Shown piece after piece: positions 25,573 to 35,834 of a stretch of 51,611 nucleotides of DNA; position 1 is the first letter of the stretch, and each line of letters opens with the position of its first letter. The DNA is from Phycisphaerales bacterium (GTDB taxonomy: Bacteria; Planctomycetota; Phycisphaerae; Phycisphaerales; UBA1924): NCBI GenBank assembly GCA_013360675.1, contig JABWBB010000014.1:1-51611 (forward strand), in the 5' to 3' direction. Below the pieces are notes generated by a model. That model was not told where the DNA came from, made no database searches, and saw only the letters and a list, made by a program, of their open reading frames with translations. A program made the translations under genes and the position numbers.

Positions 25573-27663
25573 ATGCGACGCGATGACATCCCATATTCGA
25601 TGCCCACCACCAACCGCCCGCGCAACGCCGGCAGCGCGATCAGCGACGACGCCTCCCGCCTCGACGCGGTGGCCAAGGTCACCGGCCAGGCGATTTATTC
25701 CCGCGATCGGTACCTGCCCAACTCGCTCTTCGCCGGGTTCATCTTCTGCCCGTACGGCAAGGCCAAGCTCGAGAGCCACGCCAGCGAAGCCGCCAAGAAG
25801 ATCCCCGGCGTGGTCGAGGTCGAGATCAGCGGGCGCGAGGGGCAGTACCACGGGCACACCGTGGGCCACGTGCTCGCCGAGTCTCCCGAGGCCCTGCGCC
25901 GCGGGCTGGCCGCCGTCGCCTGCAAGTGGGTGCGCGAGCCCGTGCGGACGAAGATCCGCGATGGCGAACTGGCCGAACCCAGCCCCAACGCCAAGACCAG
26001 CGACATCCTCGCCAAGGCCGACCACGTGCTCGAGGCCGAGTACGAGACGCAGGTGCAGACGCACTGCTGCCTCGAACCCCATGGCGCGACGATCGACCAC
26101 AAGGGCGAGAGCGCGACCTGCTACATCTCGACGCAGGGCACCTTCGCCGCCACCGACGGCCTGAGCGACGCCATCGGCCTGCCCCGCTCCAAATACGAGG
26201 TCATCTGCGAATACATCGGCGGCGGGTTCGGGAGCAAGCTTAACGGCGCGGGCAAGGAGGGCGTTCTCGCCGCCCGCCTCAGCGCCGGGCACAACCGCCC
26301 GGTCTACCTCTTCCGCACCCGCGAAGAAGACCAGACCGACACGGGCAATCGCCCCAGCGGGCTTGCCCGCGTCAAGATCGGTTTCACCAAGGACGGCACG
26401 ATCCTCGGCGGGCTCGTCCAGAAGTTCGGCGGCGTGGGCGTCGGGCGCGGCGGGGGCGGCATGTCCTTCCCCTCGGGCCGCTACAACCTTGGCGATATCC
26501 AGTCCGACCACGACGACGTCCGCTTCAACGGCGGCGCACCGCGTCCCTTCCGCGCTCCCGGGCACCCGCAGGGCGCCTTCTGCGAAGAACTCATGCTCGA
26601 TGAGATCGCCACCAAGGCCGGGGTCGATCCACTGGCCCTGCGCCTCAACCTCGAAAACTCGGGCGCCCGCAAGGAGATGCTCGAGCTCGGCGCCGAGATC
26701 GTCGGTTGGAAGAACCGCGCCAAGACTGGTTCGCAGGCCGGTGTCATCCGCCGCGGGTTTGGCATCGGCAGTGCGGCGTGGGGCTCGGGCCAGGGCCGCA
26801 CCGACTGCGAGGTCGTCATCAACCGCGATGGCTCCATCGAGGCCCGCACCGGAACCCAGGACATCGGCACGGGCCAGCGCACCACCATGGCCATCATGAC
26901 CGCCGAAGCCATCGGCGTGCCCCTCGCCTTCGTCGGTGTGCGCATCGGCTCGTCGAATTTGCCCGTCGGACCCGGTTCGGGCGGGTCGGTCACCACGCCC
27001 AGCACGGCCCCGGTCATGGCCGCCGCCGCTGCCCGCGCCCGCGAGCAGCTCCTCACCACCATCGCCAATCTCAACAGCGCCGACGCGAGCGAATTCGACG
27101 TCAAGGGGGGCGAGATCCTCCGCGCCGGCAAGCCATTCATGACCTGGGCCCAGGCCTGCGCCAAGATCGGCGGCGAGCAGATCGTCGGCCGCGCCAAGCA
27201 GGGCGAGGGCGAGCGGGGCAAGGGCCATTCCGACGGCGTTCAGTTCGTCGATCTCCGCGTCGATACCGACACGGGCGTCGTGTATGTCGATCGCGTCATC
27301 GCGGTGCAATCGTGCGGGCGGGTCATCTGCCGCAAGACCGCCGAATCGCAGATCATCGGCGGCGTGATCCAGGGCTTGTCCTACGCCCTGTTCGAGAACC
27401 AGGTGCTCGACCGCAACGCGGGCTCGATGCTCAATGCCAACATGGAGTCCTACAAAATCCTCGGCCCCAACGACATGCCCCACATCGAGCCGGTCCTGTG
27501 GACCAAGGGCGCCACGGGCGTCCGTTCGCTGGGCGAGCCCCCCGTCGTTCCCACCGCGGGCGCCGTCGCGTGCGCCGTCTTCAACGCCATCGGCACGCCC
27601 GTCCGTTCCATCCCACTCACGCCCGACAAGGTGCTTGCCGCCCTTGCTGGAGGTGGCGCATGA
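25573..27663 (+). CDS. Molybdenum aldehyde oxidoreductase, molybdopterin-binding subunit (PaoC/YagR-like)
   Basis: The catalytic subunit, 696 residues, which binds the molybdenum cofactor and oxidises an aldehyde or related substrate. It shows the N-terminal a/b hammerhead region (DAVAKVTGQAIYSRD), FGGVGVGRGGGG, RPFRAPGHPQGAF, TGTQDIGTGQRTTMA, and the late GVRSLGEPPVVP with the catalytic Glu at about 655. The ATG at 25573 has GGAGGAA before it. Its stop overlaps the start of the FAD subunit as ATGA. In E. coli the orthologous enzyme detoxifies aromatic aldehydes; the substrate here is not known. Confidence 0.92.
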   Translation: MRRDDIPYSMPTTNRPRNAGSAISDDASRLDAVAKVTGQAIYSRDRYLPNSLFAGFIFCPYGKAKLESHASEAAKKIPGVVEVEISGREGQYHGHTVGHVLAESPEALRRGLAAVACKWVREPVRTKIRDGELAEPSPNAKTSDILAKADHVLEAEYETQVQTHCCLEPHGATIDHKGESATCYISTQGTFAATDGLSDAIGLPRSKYEVICEYIGGGFGSKLNGAGKEGVLAARLSAGHNRPVYLFRTREEDQTDTGNRPSGLARVKIGFTKDGTILGGLVQKFGGVGVGRGGGGMSFPSGRYNLGDIQSDHDDVRFNGGAPRPFRAPGHPQGAFCEELMLDEIATKAGVDPLALRLNLENSGARKEMLELGAEIVGWKNRAKTGSQAGVIRRGFGIGSAAWGSGQGRTDCEVVINRDGSIEARTGTQDIGTGQRTTMAIMTAEAIGVPLAFVGVRIGSSNLPVGPGSGGSVTTPSTAPVMAAAAARAREQLLTTIANLNSADASEFDVKGGEILRAGKPFMTWAQACAKIGGEQIVGRAKQGEGERGKGHSDGVQFVDLRVDTDTGVVYVDRVIAVQSCGRVICRKTAESQIIGGVIQGLSYALFENQVLDRNAGSMLNANMESYKILGPNDMPHIEPVLWTKGATGVRSLGEPPVVPTAGAVACAVFNAIGTPVRSIPLTPDKVLAALAGGGA

Positions 27664-28655
27664 ATCCGTTCTCGCTCGCCCGCCCCAAGGACCACGCCGC
27701 CACCCACGCCCTGCTCACGGGCCGGCGTTTCTCCCTCCCCCTGCTCAAGGGCGGCGGGATGGACGTGGTCGATCACCTCAAGGAAGGCCTCTGGAAACCC
27801 GACGTCGTCATCGACACGCGTCACCTCCGCGCGCCCGGCGCCAGCGCACCGATTTCAAAGGACGGCCAGACCATCCGCATCGAGGCCTGGGCCACGATGA
27901 GCGAGATCGCCGCCTCCGACATCCTGCTCAAGGACGCCCCCTGCGTTGCCCATGCCGTGGGCAGCGCGGCCTCACCCCAGGTTCGCAATGTCGGCACCGC
28001 CGCGGGCAACCTGCTCCAGCGCCCCCGCTGCTGGTACTACCGCAACGAGCAGTTCCAATGTCTCAAGAAGGGCGGCGGAACCTGCTTCGCCTTCGAGGGG
28101 GAGAACAAGTTCCACGCCATCTTCGGCGAAGGGCCCTGCTACATCGTCCACCCCTCCAACCTCGCCCCCGCGCTCTGCATCACCGACGCCGTTGTCCACC
28201 TCCACGGCGGCAAGCGAGCCTCACTCCCCATCACCGATCTCTACCACACCCCCGACAAGGGCATCCGTACCGAGCACAACCTCGAACCGGGCGAGATCGT
28301 CACCCACATCACCCTCTCGCCCGCGCCTGTCAGCGGCTTCTACGCCATCAAGGAAAAGCAGTCCTTCGACTGGCCCCTGGCCTTTGCCTGCGCCGCCCTT
28401 CAACTCGATGGATCAACGATCCGCTCGGCCCGAGTCTGCGCCGGCGCGGTCGCCCCGGTGCCGTGGCTTCTTCCCGGCGTCGATGCCGCCCTCAAGGGCG
28501 TTGATCTCGACGACGACAAGGCCCTCCGCGCCGCCTGCGCCAAAGCGACCGAGGGCGCCCGCCCGCTTTCGCAGAACGCGTACAAACTCACGATGCTCCC
28601 CGTCGCCGTTCGCCGCGCGGTCCTGATGGCCGCGGGCAAGAAGGTGGAGGCCTGA
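27660..28655 (+). CDS. Molybdenum aldehyde oxidoreductase, FAD subunit (PaoB/YagS-like)
   Basis: The flavin subunit of the same complex, 331 residues. It has the family's FAD-binding GNLLQRPRCWYYR block and the PHSN-type HPSNLAPAL region. Cysteines at about 124, 134, 142 and 160 surround GGGTCFAFEGENKFHAIFG. This matches the extra [4Fe-4S] site that distinguishes PaoB-type FAD subunits from ordinary xanthine oxidase ones. Its ATG overlaps the stop of the large subunit, so translation is coupled. The small Cys-rich ORF begins four bases after its stop. Confidence 0.92.
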   Translation: MNPFSLARPKDHAATHALLTGRRFSLPLLKGGGMDVVDHLKEGLWKPDVVIDTRHLRAPGASAPISKDGQTIRIEAWATMSEIAASDILLKDAPCVAHAVGSAASPQVRNVGTAAGNLLQRPRCWYYRNEQFQCLKKGGGTCFAFEGENKFHAIFGEGPCYIVHPSNLAPALCITDAVVHLHGGKRASLPITDLYHTPDKGIRTEHNLEPGEIVTHITLSPAPVSGFYAIKEKQSFDWPLAFACAALQLDGSTIRSARVCAGAVAPVPWLLPGVDAALKGVDLDDDKALRAACAKATEGARPLSQNAYKLTMLPVAVRRAVLMAAGKKVEA

Positions 28656-28659
28656 TCCC

Positions 28660-28887
28660 ATGCACCCCTCCCGCCCCGTCCAACTCAAAGTCTGCTGCTA
28701 CAACCTCCGCCACAAGATGATGTACGTGGACGAACGCGAAGACGTCCGCGGGATGGTGGACGACTCCTCCGACACCCGCGTCTACTTCTGCGCCAAATCA
28801 CAGGAATCGCTCGGGCCCGACGGCACCCCCGTCCACCCCGCCGACTGCACGCCGTCGCGCGAATGCTACTGCCGCGGCCCGGCCTGA
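28660..28887 (+). CDS. Small cysteine-rich protein downstream of the oxidoreductase operon
   Basis: A 75-residue protein with six cysteines at 12, 13, 44, 63, 69 and 71, no signal peptide, and a basic, Met- and His-containing middle (NLRHKMMYVDERE). It starts four bases after the FAD subunit and has the same codon preference, so it is probably the fourth gene of the operon. The Cys pairs suggest metal or Fe-S binding. I do not recognise the family. Its 3' end overlaps, on the other strand, the end of the MobA/MocA-like gene by 22 bases. It could be a maturation or metal-delivery factor for the oxidoreductase; that role is inferred only from position. Confidence 0.6.
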   Translation: MHPSRPVQLKVCCYNLRHKMMYVDEREDVRGMVDDSSDTRVYFCAKSQESLGPDGTPVHPADCTPSRECYCRGPA

Positions 28888-29594
28888 TCCTCGCCGCGCT
28901 CGCTGCGGGCCGCGTCGCCGCCGCCCCACGCTTCCCACGCCCGAAGTGCCTCGGGCGTGTTCAGGTTTACGCGCACGCTCGGGTCATCCACCGCCACCAC
29001 CGCGCGGAAGGCGGCGGACAACTCATCCAGCCGCGCCTCCGCAGCCTCGTGCGCATGCCCCAGCACGTTCGCGCTCCCCCATGCCCACGTCATGCACAGC
29101 GGGTGCCCGGTCACGCCCTCCCACGAGGGCACCGCCACCCCCGCACGCGACGCCGCCATTTCGAGCGATTCAAAGACTCGCGCTGACGGCACAGGTACAT
29201 CGACCGGAAGTACGTGCACGAACCCGGGCGGGTGCATCGCCTTTTCCGCACCTCCACCACCTCGTGGGGCAGGCGGCCCGCCTGCCCCTACACCATCTCT
29301 CTTCTCCCCGATTGAACCGTCACCCTCGCCCAGGCGTCTCATCCCCGCCACTACGCTCGCGAACATCGGCGTGTCTGGCTCCCCCAGCACCCGGTGCGTC
29401 GGCGCGTCGTCATGCCGCGCCATCTCCGCCTCGACCGGCGCCGACACCACCCACACCGACTCGACGCCCGCCAGCCGTCGCATCTGCACGCGCCACCACG
29501 CCTCTCCCCCCACGTGCATGATCGCCTTGGGCCCGCCCATGCGAACCCCTCGCCCGCTGGCCAGCACCAGCACGCAGCGCCTAGAGCCGTGCAA
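28866..29594 (-). CDS. Molybdenum cofactor nucleotidyltransferase-like protein (MobA/MocA family)
   Basis: An NTP-transferase-fold protein that would attach CMP or GMP to molybdopterin. The nucleotide-binding motif LASGRGVRMGGPKA (11-24) is clear, and a later GVTGHPLC block matches the family. Xanthine oxidase-type enzymes of the PaoABC group use the cytosine dinucleotide form, so a MocA-like role is likely. Residues about 95-118 are a Gly/Pro/Arg-rich insertion whose DNA contains a perfect palindrome. The first start codon is TTG, overlapping the stop of the XdhC gene by 14 bases; an internal GTG is possible. It converges on the oxidoreductase operon it would serve. Confidence 0.75.
   Translation of the reverse strand: MHGSRRCVLVLASGRGVRMGGPKAIMHVGGEAWWRVQMRRLAGVESVWVVSAPVEAEMARHDDAPTHRVLGEPDTPMFASVVAGMRRLGEGDGSIGEKRDGVGAGGPPAPRGGGGAEKAMHPPGFVHVLPVDVPVPSARVFESLEMAASRAGVAVPSWEGVTGHPLCMTWAWGSANVLGHAHEAAEARLDELSAAFRAVVAVDDPSVRVNLNTPEALRAWEAWGGGDAARSERGEDQAGPRQ
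29266..29288. repeat. Perfect GC-rich palindrome inside the MobA/MocA-like gene
   Basis: Arms of 11 bases (29266-29276 and 29278-29288) around one central base; the core is GGGGCAGGCGG and its exact complement. It is translated in frame on the minus strand as part of a GAGGPPAPR-like stretch, as if a mobile palindromic repeat had inserted in a tolerant loop. I saw only one copy in this window. Confidence 0.7.
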
Positions 29595-30369
29595 GTTTCT
29601 TCGCCTCCAGCAGCAGTTCCGCCGCGATCGACACCGCCACCAGCGGCGGCTCCTTGCCCGTGTCCCCCACGCCGATCGGGCAGCGCACCTTCTGCACGGC
29701 CTCTTCCGCGTGCCCCGCCGCTACCAGCCGCCCGAACAGACACGCCCGCTTGCTGCGGCTGCCGATCAGCCCCAGAAACGCCGGCGGCGCCTTGAGCAAA
29801 TCGTTCAAGATGTCAAGGTCCACGTCGTGCGAGCAGGTCATCACACACGCGAGCGTCGCCTCGGGCCTCTCGCGGCAGGCCTCGACACCCGCCGCATAAT
29901 CCATCACCCGCCGCGCCCCCGGGAACCTCGCCTCGCTGTTCCACTCGGTACGGTCATCGACGATGACCACCTGCACTGGCGCGGGCGAGAGCAGGCGCGC
30001 GATCTCGAGCGAAACGTGCCCCGCCCCGAAGAGCACCACGCGCTGGTGCGGGGCATGGGGCTCGAAGAAGACTTCCATCACCCCGCCGCAGCACTGGTCC
30101 GCGTCGCTCCCCAGCACGTACTTCTCGATCCCACAGGTACCGCGGCAAAGGGCCTTCTCGGCGTCGCCAAAGACCAGGCGCTCGAACTGCCCGCCCCCCA
30201 CCGTCCCCACGAAGGCGTCGCCCCCCGACGTCGCCGGGTGCCAGAGCATCTTCGCCCCCGCGTTCCGCGGCGTGCTCCCCTTCGCGCTCACCACCGTCGC
30301 CAATACAAACGCCCTCCCCTGGGCGGCGAGGTCGGCGGCGGCTTGGAGGACTTCTCGGGTTTCGTTCAT
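29581..30369 (-). CDS. XdhC/CoxI-family molybdenum enzyme maturation factor
   Basis: A 262-residue protein of the family that binds, protects and inserts the sulphurated molybdenum cofactor into xanthine oxidase-type enzymes (E. coli PaoD and XdhC are relatives). It shows the N-terminal LATVVSAKGSTPRNAGAKM block, then a Rossmann-like C-terminal domain: VVLFGAGHVSLEIARLL, IVDDRTEWNSEARFP, VMTCSHDVDLDI and a final PIGVGDTGKEP. The ATG at 30369 gives the standard start. It overlaps the nucleotidyltransferase gene downstream, so cofactor synthesis and insertion are coupled. Confidence 0.9.
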   Translation of the reverse strand: MNETREVLQAAADLAAQGRAFVLATVVSAKGSTPRNAGAKMLWHPATSGGDAFVGTVGGGQFERLVFGDAEKALCRGTCGIEKYVLGSDADQCCGGVMEVFFEPHAPHQRVVLFGAGHVSLEIARLLSPAPVQVVIVDDRTEWNSEARFPGARRVMDYAAGVEACRERPEATLACVMTCSHDVDLDILNDLLKAPPAFLGLIGSRSKRACLFGRLVAAGHAEEAVQKVRCPIGVGDTGKEPPLVAVSIAAELLLEAKKLARL

Positions 30370-30460
30370 GGGGCGGTATCCGTCGGCAGGATCGTACTCC
30401 AACCGCCCGACGTCGCACTCTGTCCGCTCCCTCGCGTCCCGAATTCAATCCCGCACGCTT

Positions 30461-32026
<1,566 letters not shown>

Positions 32027-32063
32027 TCAGGGGTGTCGATCCCTCACCCCAAAACACCAGCGT

Positions 32064-32375
32064 TCACTCGTCGATCGGGCGGTAGATCTCGACCACCGGC
32101 GGCTCGGCGAGCAACGCCCGCCACCGGGCCAGGTACCCCTTCATGGTCGGGTCCGATTCCACCCGCTGCTGGTCGGCCTCAAAGGTCGGCGTGTCGACGT
32201 AGCGCACGCGCTCGATGAACCGCTCGGGGTCGGCCTGGTCCTGCAGCAGGTCGATGCTAATCCCCCCGGGCGCGGTGTAGAACGGCATCGCCTCGACGAG
32301 GAACGCCCGCAGCGCCGCCGCCCCACCCGGCTTCACGCGGATGCGTAGGTGCAACTCGACGGGTCCATCGGGCAT
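32064..32375 (-). CDS. Small ABM-like (dimeric alpha/beta-barrel) protein
   Basis: A 103-residue protein with the pattern of the antibiotic biosynthesis monooxygenase/stress-responsive dimeric alpha-beta barrel fold: a first strand HLRIRVKPGGAAALRAFL, a helix with an aromatic-acidic mix (AMPFYTAPGGISIDLLQD), and a strand with FIERVRYVD. These small proteins act as oxygenases, haem-degrading enzymes or ligand binders, so no reaction can be assigned. The ATG at 32375 is chosen because GAGGAGG lies eight bases upstream. It is divergent from the cysteine synthase-like gene, with an 84-base shared spacer. Confidence 0.7.
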   Translation of the reverse strand: MPDGPVELHLRIRVKPGGAAALRAFLVEAMPFYTAPGGISIDLLQDQADPERFIERVRYVDTPTFEADQQRVESDPTMKGYLARWRALLAEPPVVEIYRPIDE

Positions 32376-32459
32376 CGCGAAATCCTCCTCATACCCCACC
32401 CCACAATCACAGGACCATGATATCCTGAATCGTCCGTCACTACCTGTCCGGGAGGCCAC

Positions 32460-33533
32460 GTGCGGCTTGAGCAGTGTTCGAATGTACACGCCGGGATCGA
32501 TGCCGTCGCGGCCCTGGTCGGTCGGACACCCCTGCTCGAGATCCGGTACACCTCGCGTGGCCGCTCACGCCGCGTTTTCGCCAAATACGAGCAGCGCAAC
32601 ATGACGGGCAGCATCAAGGACCGCATGGCGGCCTGGGTGCTGCGCCAGGCCTATCAGTCCGGCGCCCTTGGTCCGGGCGATGAAATCGCCGAGGCCACCA
32701 GCGGCAACACGGGAATCTCCTTCGCCGCCATGGGGCGGGCGCTGGGCCACCCCGTGCGCATCTACATGCCCGACTGGATGAGCCGCGAGCGCGTCGCCCT
32801 GATCCAGTCACTGGGCGCCCTGGTGGTGCCGGTCACGCGCGACCAGGGCGGGTTTCTGGGGAGCATCGCCATGGCACAGGAATACGCCGCGGCTCAGGCC
32901 TCGCTAGGCAAGCGCGTCTTTCTGCCGTGCCAGTTCGACAACCCGGCCAACACGCAGGCGCACGAACGCACGACCGGGCCCGAGATCCTGGCCCAACTCG
33001 CCGCCGCCGGTCTCACGCCCCACGCCTTCGTCGCGGGTGTCGGCACGGGGGGGACGGTCATGGGTGTAGGGCGCTGCCTGCGCGCGCGCGACACGTCGAT
33101 CCGCGTCCACCCGCTCGAACCGGCCAACTCGCCCACGCTTCGCACCGGGCGCAAGGACGGCGTGCACCGCATCCAGGGGATCAGCGACGAGTTCATCCCG
33201 TCGATTGTGCGCCTCGATGAACTCGACCCCATCGTGGATGTCTGGGACGCCGACGCGATCCTCATGGCCCAGGCGATGGGACGCGTAGGGCTGGCCGTGG
33301 GCATCTCGTCGGGGGCCAACTTCATCGGGGCCGACCGCCTGCTCGACGACCTGGGCGACGAGGCGATCGTGGTCACGGTCTTTGCCGACAGCAACAAGAA
33401 GTATCTGAGCACCGACCTCTGCCGCGAGGAGCCGGTGCGGGATCACTACCACGCGCCGGGGATCGTCCTTGAGTCATGGCGCGCCATCGGCTGCGAGCCC
33501 TGCTGCGCCCCCGCCGCCCCACGCCGCCCATAG
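32460..33533 (+). CDS. Cysteine synthase-family PLP enzyme
   Basis: A fold-type II PLP enzyme of the O-acetylserine sulfhydrylase/cystathionine beta-synthase group, 357 residues. The PLP lysine lies in NMTGSIKDRMA, the phosphate-binding loop reads TSGNTGISFAA, and GVGTGGTVMG is the second phosphate loop. It should make cysteine or a related amino acid from an activated serine and a nucleophile. The frame opens with GTG, preceded by GGGAGG at correct spacing. The C-terminus ends in an unusual GCEPCCAPAAPRRP. No serine acetyltransferase is adjacent, so the true substrate could differ. Confidence 0.85.
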   Translation: MRLEQCSNVHAGIDAVAALVGRTPLLEIRYTSRGRSRRVFAKYEQRNMTGSIKDRMAAWVLRQAYQSGALGPGDEIAEATSGNTGISFAAMGRALGHPVRIYMPDWMSRERVALIQSLGALVVPVTRDQGGFLGSIAMAQEYAAAQASLGKRVFLPCQFDNPANTQAHERTTGPEILAQLAAAGLTPHAFVAGVGTGGTVMGVGRCLRARDTSIRVHPLEPANSPTLRTGRKDGVHRIQGISDEFIPSIVRLDELDPIVDVWDADAILMAQAMGRVGLAVGISSGANFIGADRLLDDLGDEAIVVTVFADSNKKYLSTDLCREEPVRDHYHAPGIVLESWRAIGCEPCCAPAAPRRP

Positions 33534-33536
33534 GCT
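33531..33536 (+). promoter_or_regulatory. Candidate -10 element of the Na/Pi cotransporter-like gene
   Basis: TAGGCT ends six bases before the ATG at 33543 and overlaps the stop codon of the preceding gene. There is no ribosome site. Same hexamer and spacing as at 2953-2958. Confidence 0.35.
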
Positions 33537-33542
33537 TGTGCC

Positions 33543-35120
33543 ATGACCGTTGATCTCCTGGGCGGGCTGGGAATGTTTCTGTTGGGCATGATCCTCATGA
33601 CCGAGTCGTTGCGCGCGCTCGCGGGCGATGCGCTCCGCGGCATGCTCACCCGTGTCATCTCGGGGCCCGTGTCGGGGATGCTCTCGGGGGCGGCGGCGAC
33701 GGCGGTCGTTCAATCCTCCACCGCCACCACCATCACCACGATCGGCTTTGTCAGCGCGGGGTTGCTCACCTTTCCCCAGGCCGTGGGCGTCATCTTCGGG
33801 GCCAACATTGGCACCACCAGCACCGGCTGGATCGTCTCGCTCCTGGGGTTCAAAGTCTCGGTCGGGGCCTTCGCCCCTGCGCTCGTGCTGGTGGGCACGG
33901 CGATGCGCCTGATCGCCCGCGACCGCCTCCGCCACGCGGGCGTCGCCCTCGCCGGGTTCGGCCTCCTCTTTGTCGGCATCGACCTCCTCCAGCAGGGGAT
34001 GAGCGGTGTGGCCGACCGCCTCAGCCCCGGCGACCTGCCCGGTTCGGGCGTAGGCGGGCGCCTGCTGCTCGTGGTCTTTGGCATCATCATGACGCTCGTC
34101 ATGCAGTCCTCGAGCGCGGCGATGGCCACCACCCTCGCCGCCCTGCATTCCAACGCCATCAACCTCGACCAGGGGGCGGCGCTGGTGATCGGGCAGAACA
34201 TCGGCACGGCGATCACCTCGGCCATCGCCGCCATCGGCACCCCCGCCCCGGCCAAGCGCACCGCGCTGGCGCACATCCTGTTCAATGCTCTCACGGGGGC
34301 GGTCGCCTTCCTGCTCTTGCCGATCTTTGATTGGCTCGCGCGCGCCGCCGGCCCCGCGCTCGATGCCCCCACCAAACTCGCCGGGTTTCACACCGCGTTC
34401 AACATCCTTGGCGTGGCCCTGCTGCTGCCGTGCGTGGGGTGGTTCTCGCGCCTGATCGAGCGATTGATCCCCGAGCGGCTTCCCCCCGCGACGCGCTACC
34501 TCACATCGATCGTCGCCGACGTGGTGCCCGTCGCGCTCGAGGCGGCGCGGCGTTCGCTGCGCGAGGTGCTGCGTTCGATCTCGGGCGGGTGCGTGGGAGT
34601 GACGCACGAAGGGCGCGTGGGCGCCCCCGCCGCCCGCGTGCTCGACGAATCCACACAGGCTCTGCAGGTGATCGGGCGGTTCGTGCACCGGATCGGGCGC
34701 AACTCCCTCTCGCCCGAGGAGAGCCGCCGCCAGATCGCCCTGGTGCACGCGATCGATCACCTCACCCGCCTGACGCAGACCCTCTCGCACCCGCCGCTGG
34801 AGGGGATCAAGCCCGGCGAAGCGCCGATCAAGGGCGTGCTCGAGCACCTCGCGCCCGCGTTGGCCTCGGGCGCGGGGAGCGCCGAGCCCGACGCCCCCTT
34901 CATGGGCAGCGTCTCGCGCACGATCGCGGAACTTCGTCGGACCGAGCGGCGAAACCTGCTCGACGCGGCGGCCCTGGGCAAGGCCGACCCGGGGCGCAGC
35001 GTCGCCGACGTGGACGCCCTGCTCTGGCTCGACCGCGTGGGGTACCACCTGTGGCGGGCGGGGCACTACCTCTCGCCCGCGGGGACGAGCACCGAGCCCG
35101 AAGTCAGCGCGCCGAATTAA
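33543..35120 (+). CDS. Na/Pi cotransporter family protein with PhoU-like C-terminal domain
   Basis: An integral membrane protein (525 residues) of the NptA/YjbB family, which moves phosphate with sodium. The family's inverted duplicate is visible: VVQSSTATTITTIGF in the first repeat and VMQSSSAAMATTLAAL in the second, each followed by GANIGTT/GQNIGTAITS. About eight to nine hydrophobic segments fill residues 1-320. The last 180 residues are soluble and helical, resembling PhoU, which may sense phosphate or regulate the channel. It starts nine bases after the cysteine synthase-like gene and converges on the transaldolase gene. Confidence 0.9.
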   Translation: MTVDLLGGLGMFLLGMILMTESLRALAGDALRGMLTRVISGPVSGMLSGAAATAVVQSSTATTITTIGFVSAGLLTFPQAVGVIFGANIGTTSTGWIVSLLGFKVSVGAFAPALVLVGTAMRLIARDRLRHAGVALAGFGLLFVGIDLLQQGMSGVADRLSPGDLPGSGVGGRLLLVVFGIIMTLVMQSSSAAMATTLAALHSNAINLDQGAALVIGQNIGTAITSAIAAIGTPAPAKRTALAHILFNALTGAVAFLLLPIFDWLARAAGPALDAPTKLAGFHTAFNILGVALLLPCVGWFSRLIERLIPERLPPATRYLTSIVADVVPVALEAARRSLREVLRSISGGCVGVTHEGRVGAPAARVLDESTQALQVIGRFVHRIGRNSLSPEESRRQIALVHAIDHLTRLTQTLSHPPLEGIKPGEAPIKGVLEHLAPALASGAGSAEPDAPFMGSVSRTIAELRRTERRNLLDAAALGKADPGRSVADVDALLWLDRVGYHLWRAGHYLSPAGTSTEPEVSAPN

Positions 35121-35149
35121 ATGTCACGGCACGCATTGCACGCGGCGGT

Positions 35150-35794
35150 TCAACCAAACGCCTTCTTGTAATCCGCCAGGAAGCGCTCGATGCCGATGTC
35201 GGTCAGCGGGTGCTTCATGCAGTCGAGGATCACCTTGAGCGGGCACGTCGCCACGTCCGCCCCCGCCAGGGCGCACTGCAGCAGGTGGTTGCTGTGGCGC
35301 ACGCTCGCGGCGAGGATCTTGGTTTCGAACGCGTAGTTGTCATAAATCGCCCGGATCGAGCGGATCAGGTCCATCCCGTCCTCGCCCACATCGTCGAGCC
35401 GCCCGATGAACGGGCTGACCAGGAACGCCCCCGCCTTGGCCACCATCATCGCCTGCAGCGACTGGAAGCAGAGCGTCAGGTTCGTCTTGACCCCCTCGTC
35501 GCTGAAGGCCTTGCAGGCCTTGAGCCCTTCGGTGGTGCACGGAAGTTTCACCACGATGTTCGGGGCGATCTTCACGTGCTGACGCCCCTCGCGCATCATC
35601 CCCTCGTAATCCGTCGCGATCACCTCCGCCGAGACAGGGCCCTTCACGACGCGGCAGATCTCCGCAAGCCGCTTGGCGTAGTCCACGCCCTCCTTGGCGA
35701 TCAGGGTCGGGTTGGTCGTCACCCCGTCCAGGATGCCAAGGTCGTGGGCCTGCTTGATCTCGTCGAGGTTCGCGGTGTCGATGTACAGCAGCAT
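35150..35794 (-). CDS. tal: Transaldolase, small (type 3) family
   Basis: A pentose-phosphate enzyme that transfers a dihydroxyacetone unit between sugar phosphates through a Schiff base. The 214-residue single-domain form is standard. Asp6 in YIDTANL, the Schiff-base lysine in NIVVKLPCT and the NLTLCF block are all present. SAEV carries a Glu where fructose-6-phosphate aldolases have Gln, which favours transaldolase over the aldolase relatives. ATG with a CGGAG ribosome site. Confidence 0.93.
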   Translation of the reverse strand: MLLYIDTANLDEIKQAHDLGILDGVTTNPTLIAKEGVDYAKRLAEICRVVKGPVSAEVIATDYEGMMREGRQHVKIAPNIVVKLPCTTEGLKACKAFSDEGVKTNLTLCFQSLQAMMVAKAGAFLVSPFIGRLDDVGEDGMDLIRSIRAIYDNYAFETKILAASVRHSNHLLQCALAGADVATCPLKVILDCMKHPLTDIGIERFLADYKKAFG

Positions 35795-35834
35795 GGGTGT
35801 CTCCGTGGGCTCGATCGTATTCGCGCCCCTCGCT

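Noticed and set aside
25525..27483. A 652-codon minus-strand frame
   Set aside because: Antisense to the molybdopterin-binding subunit; composition is that of a shadow frame, with no motif.
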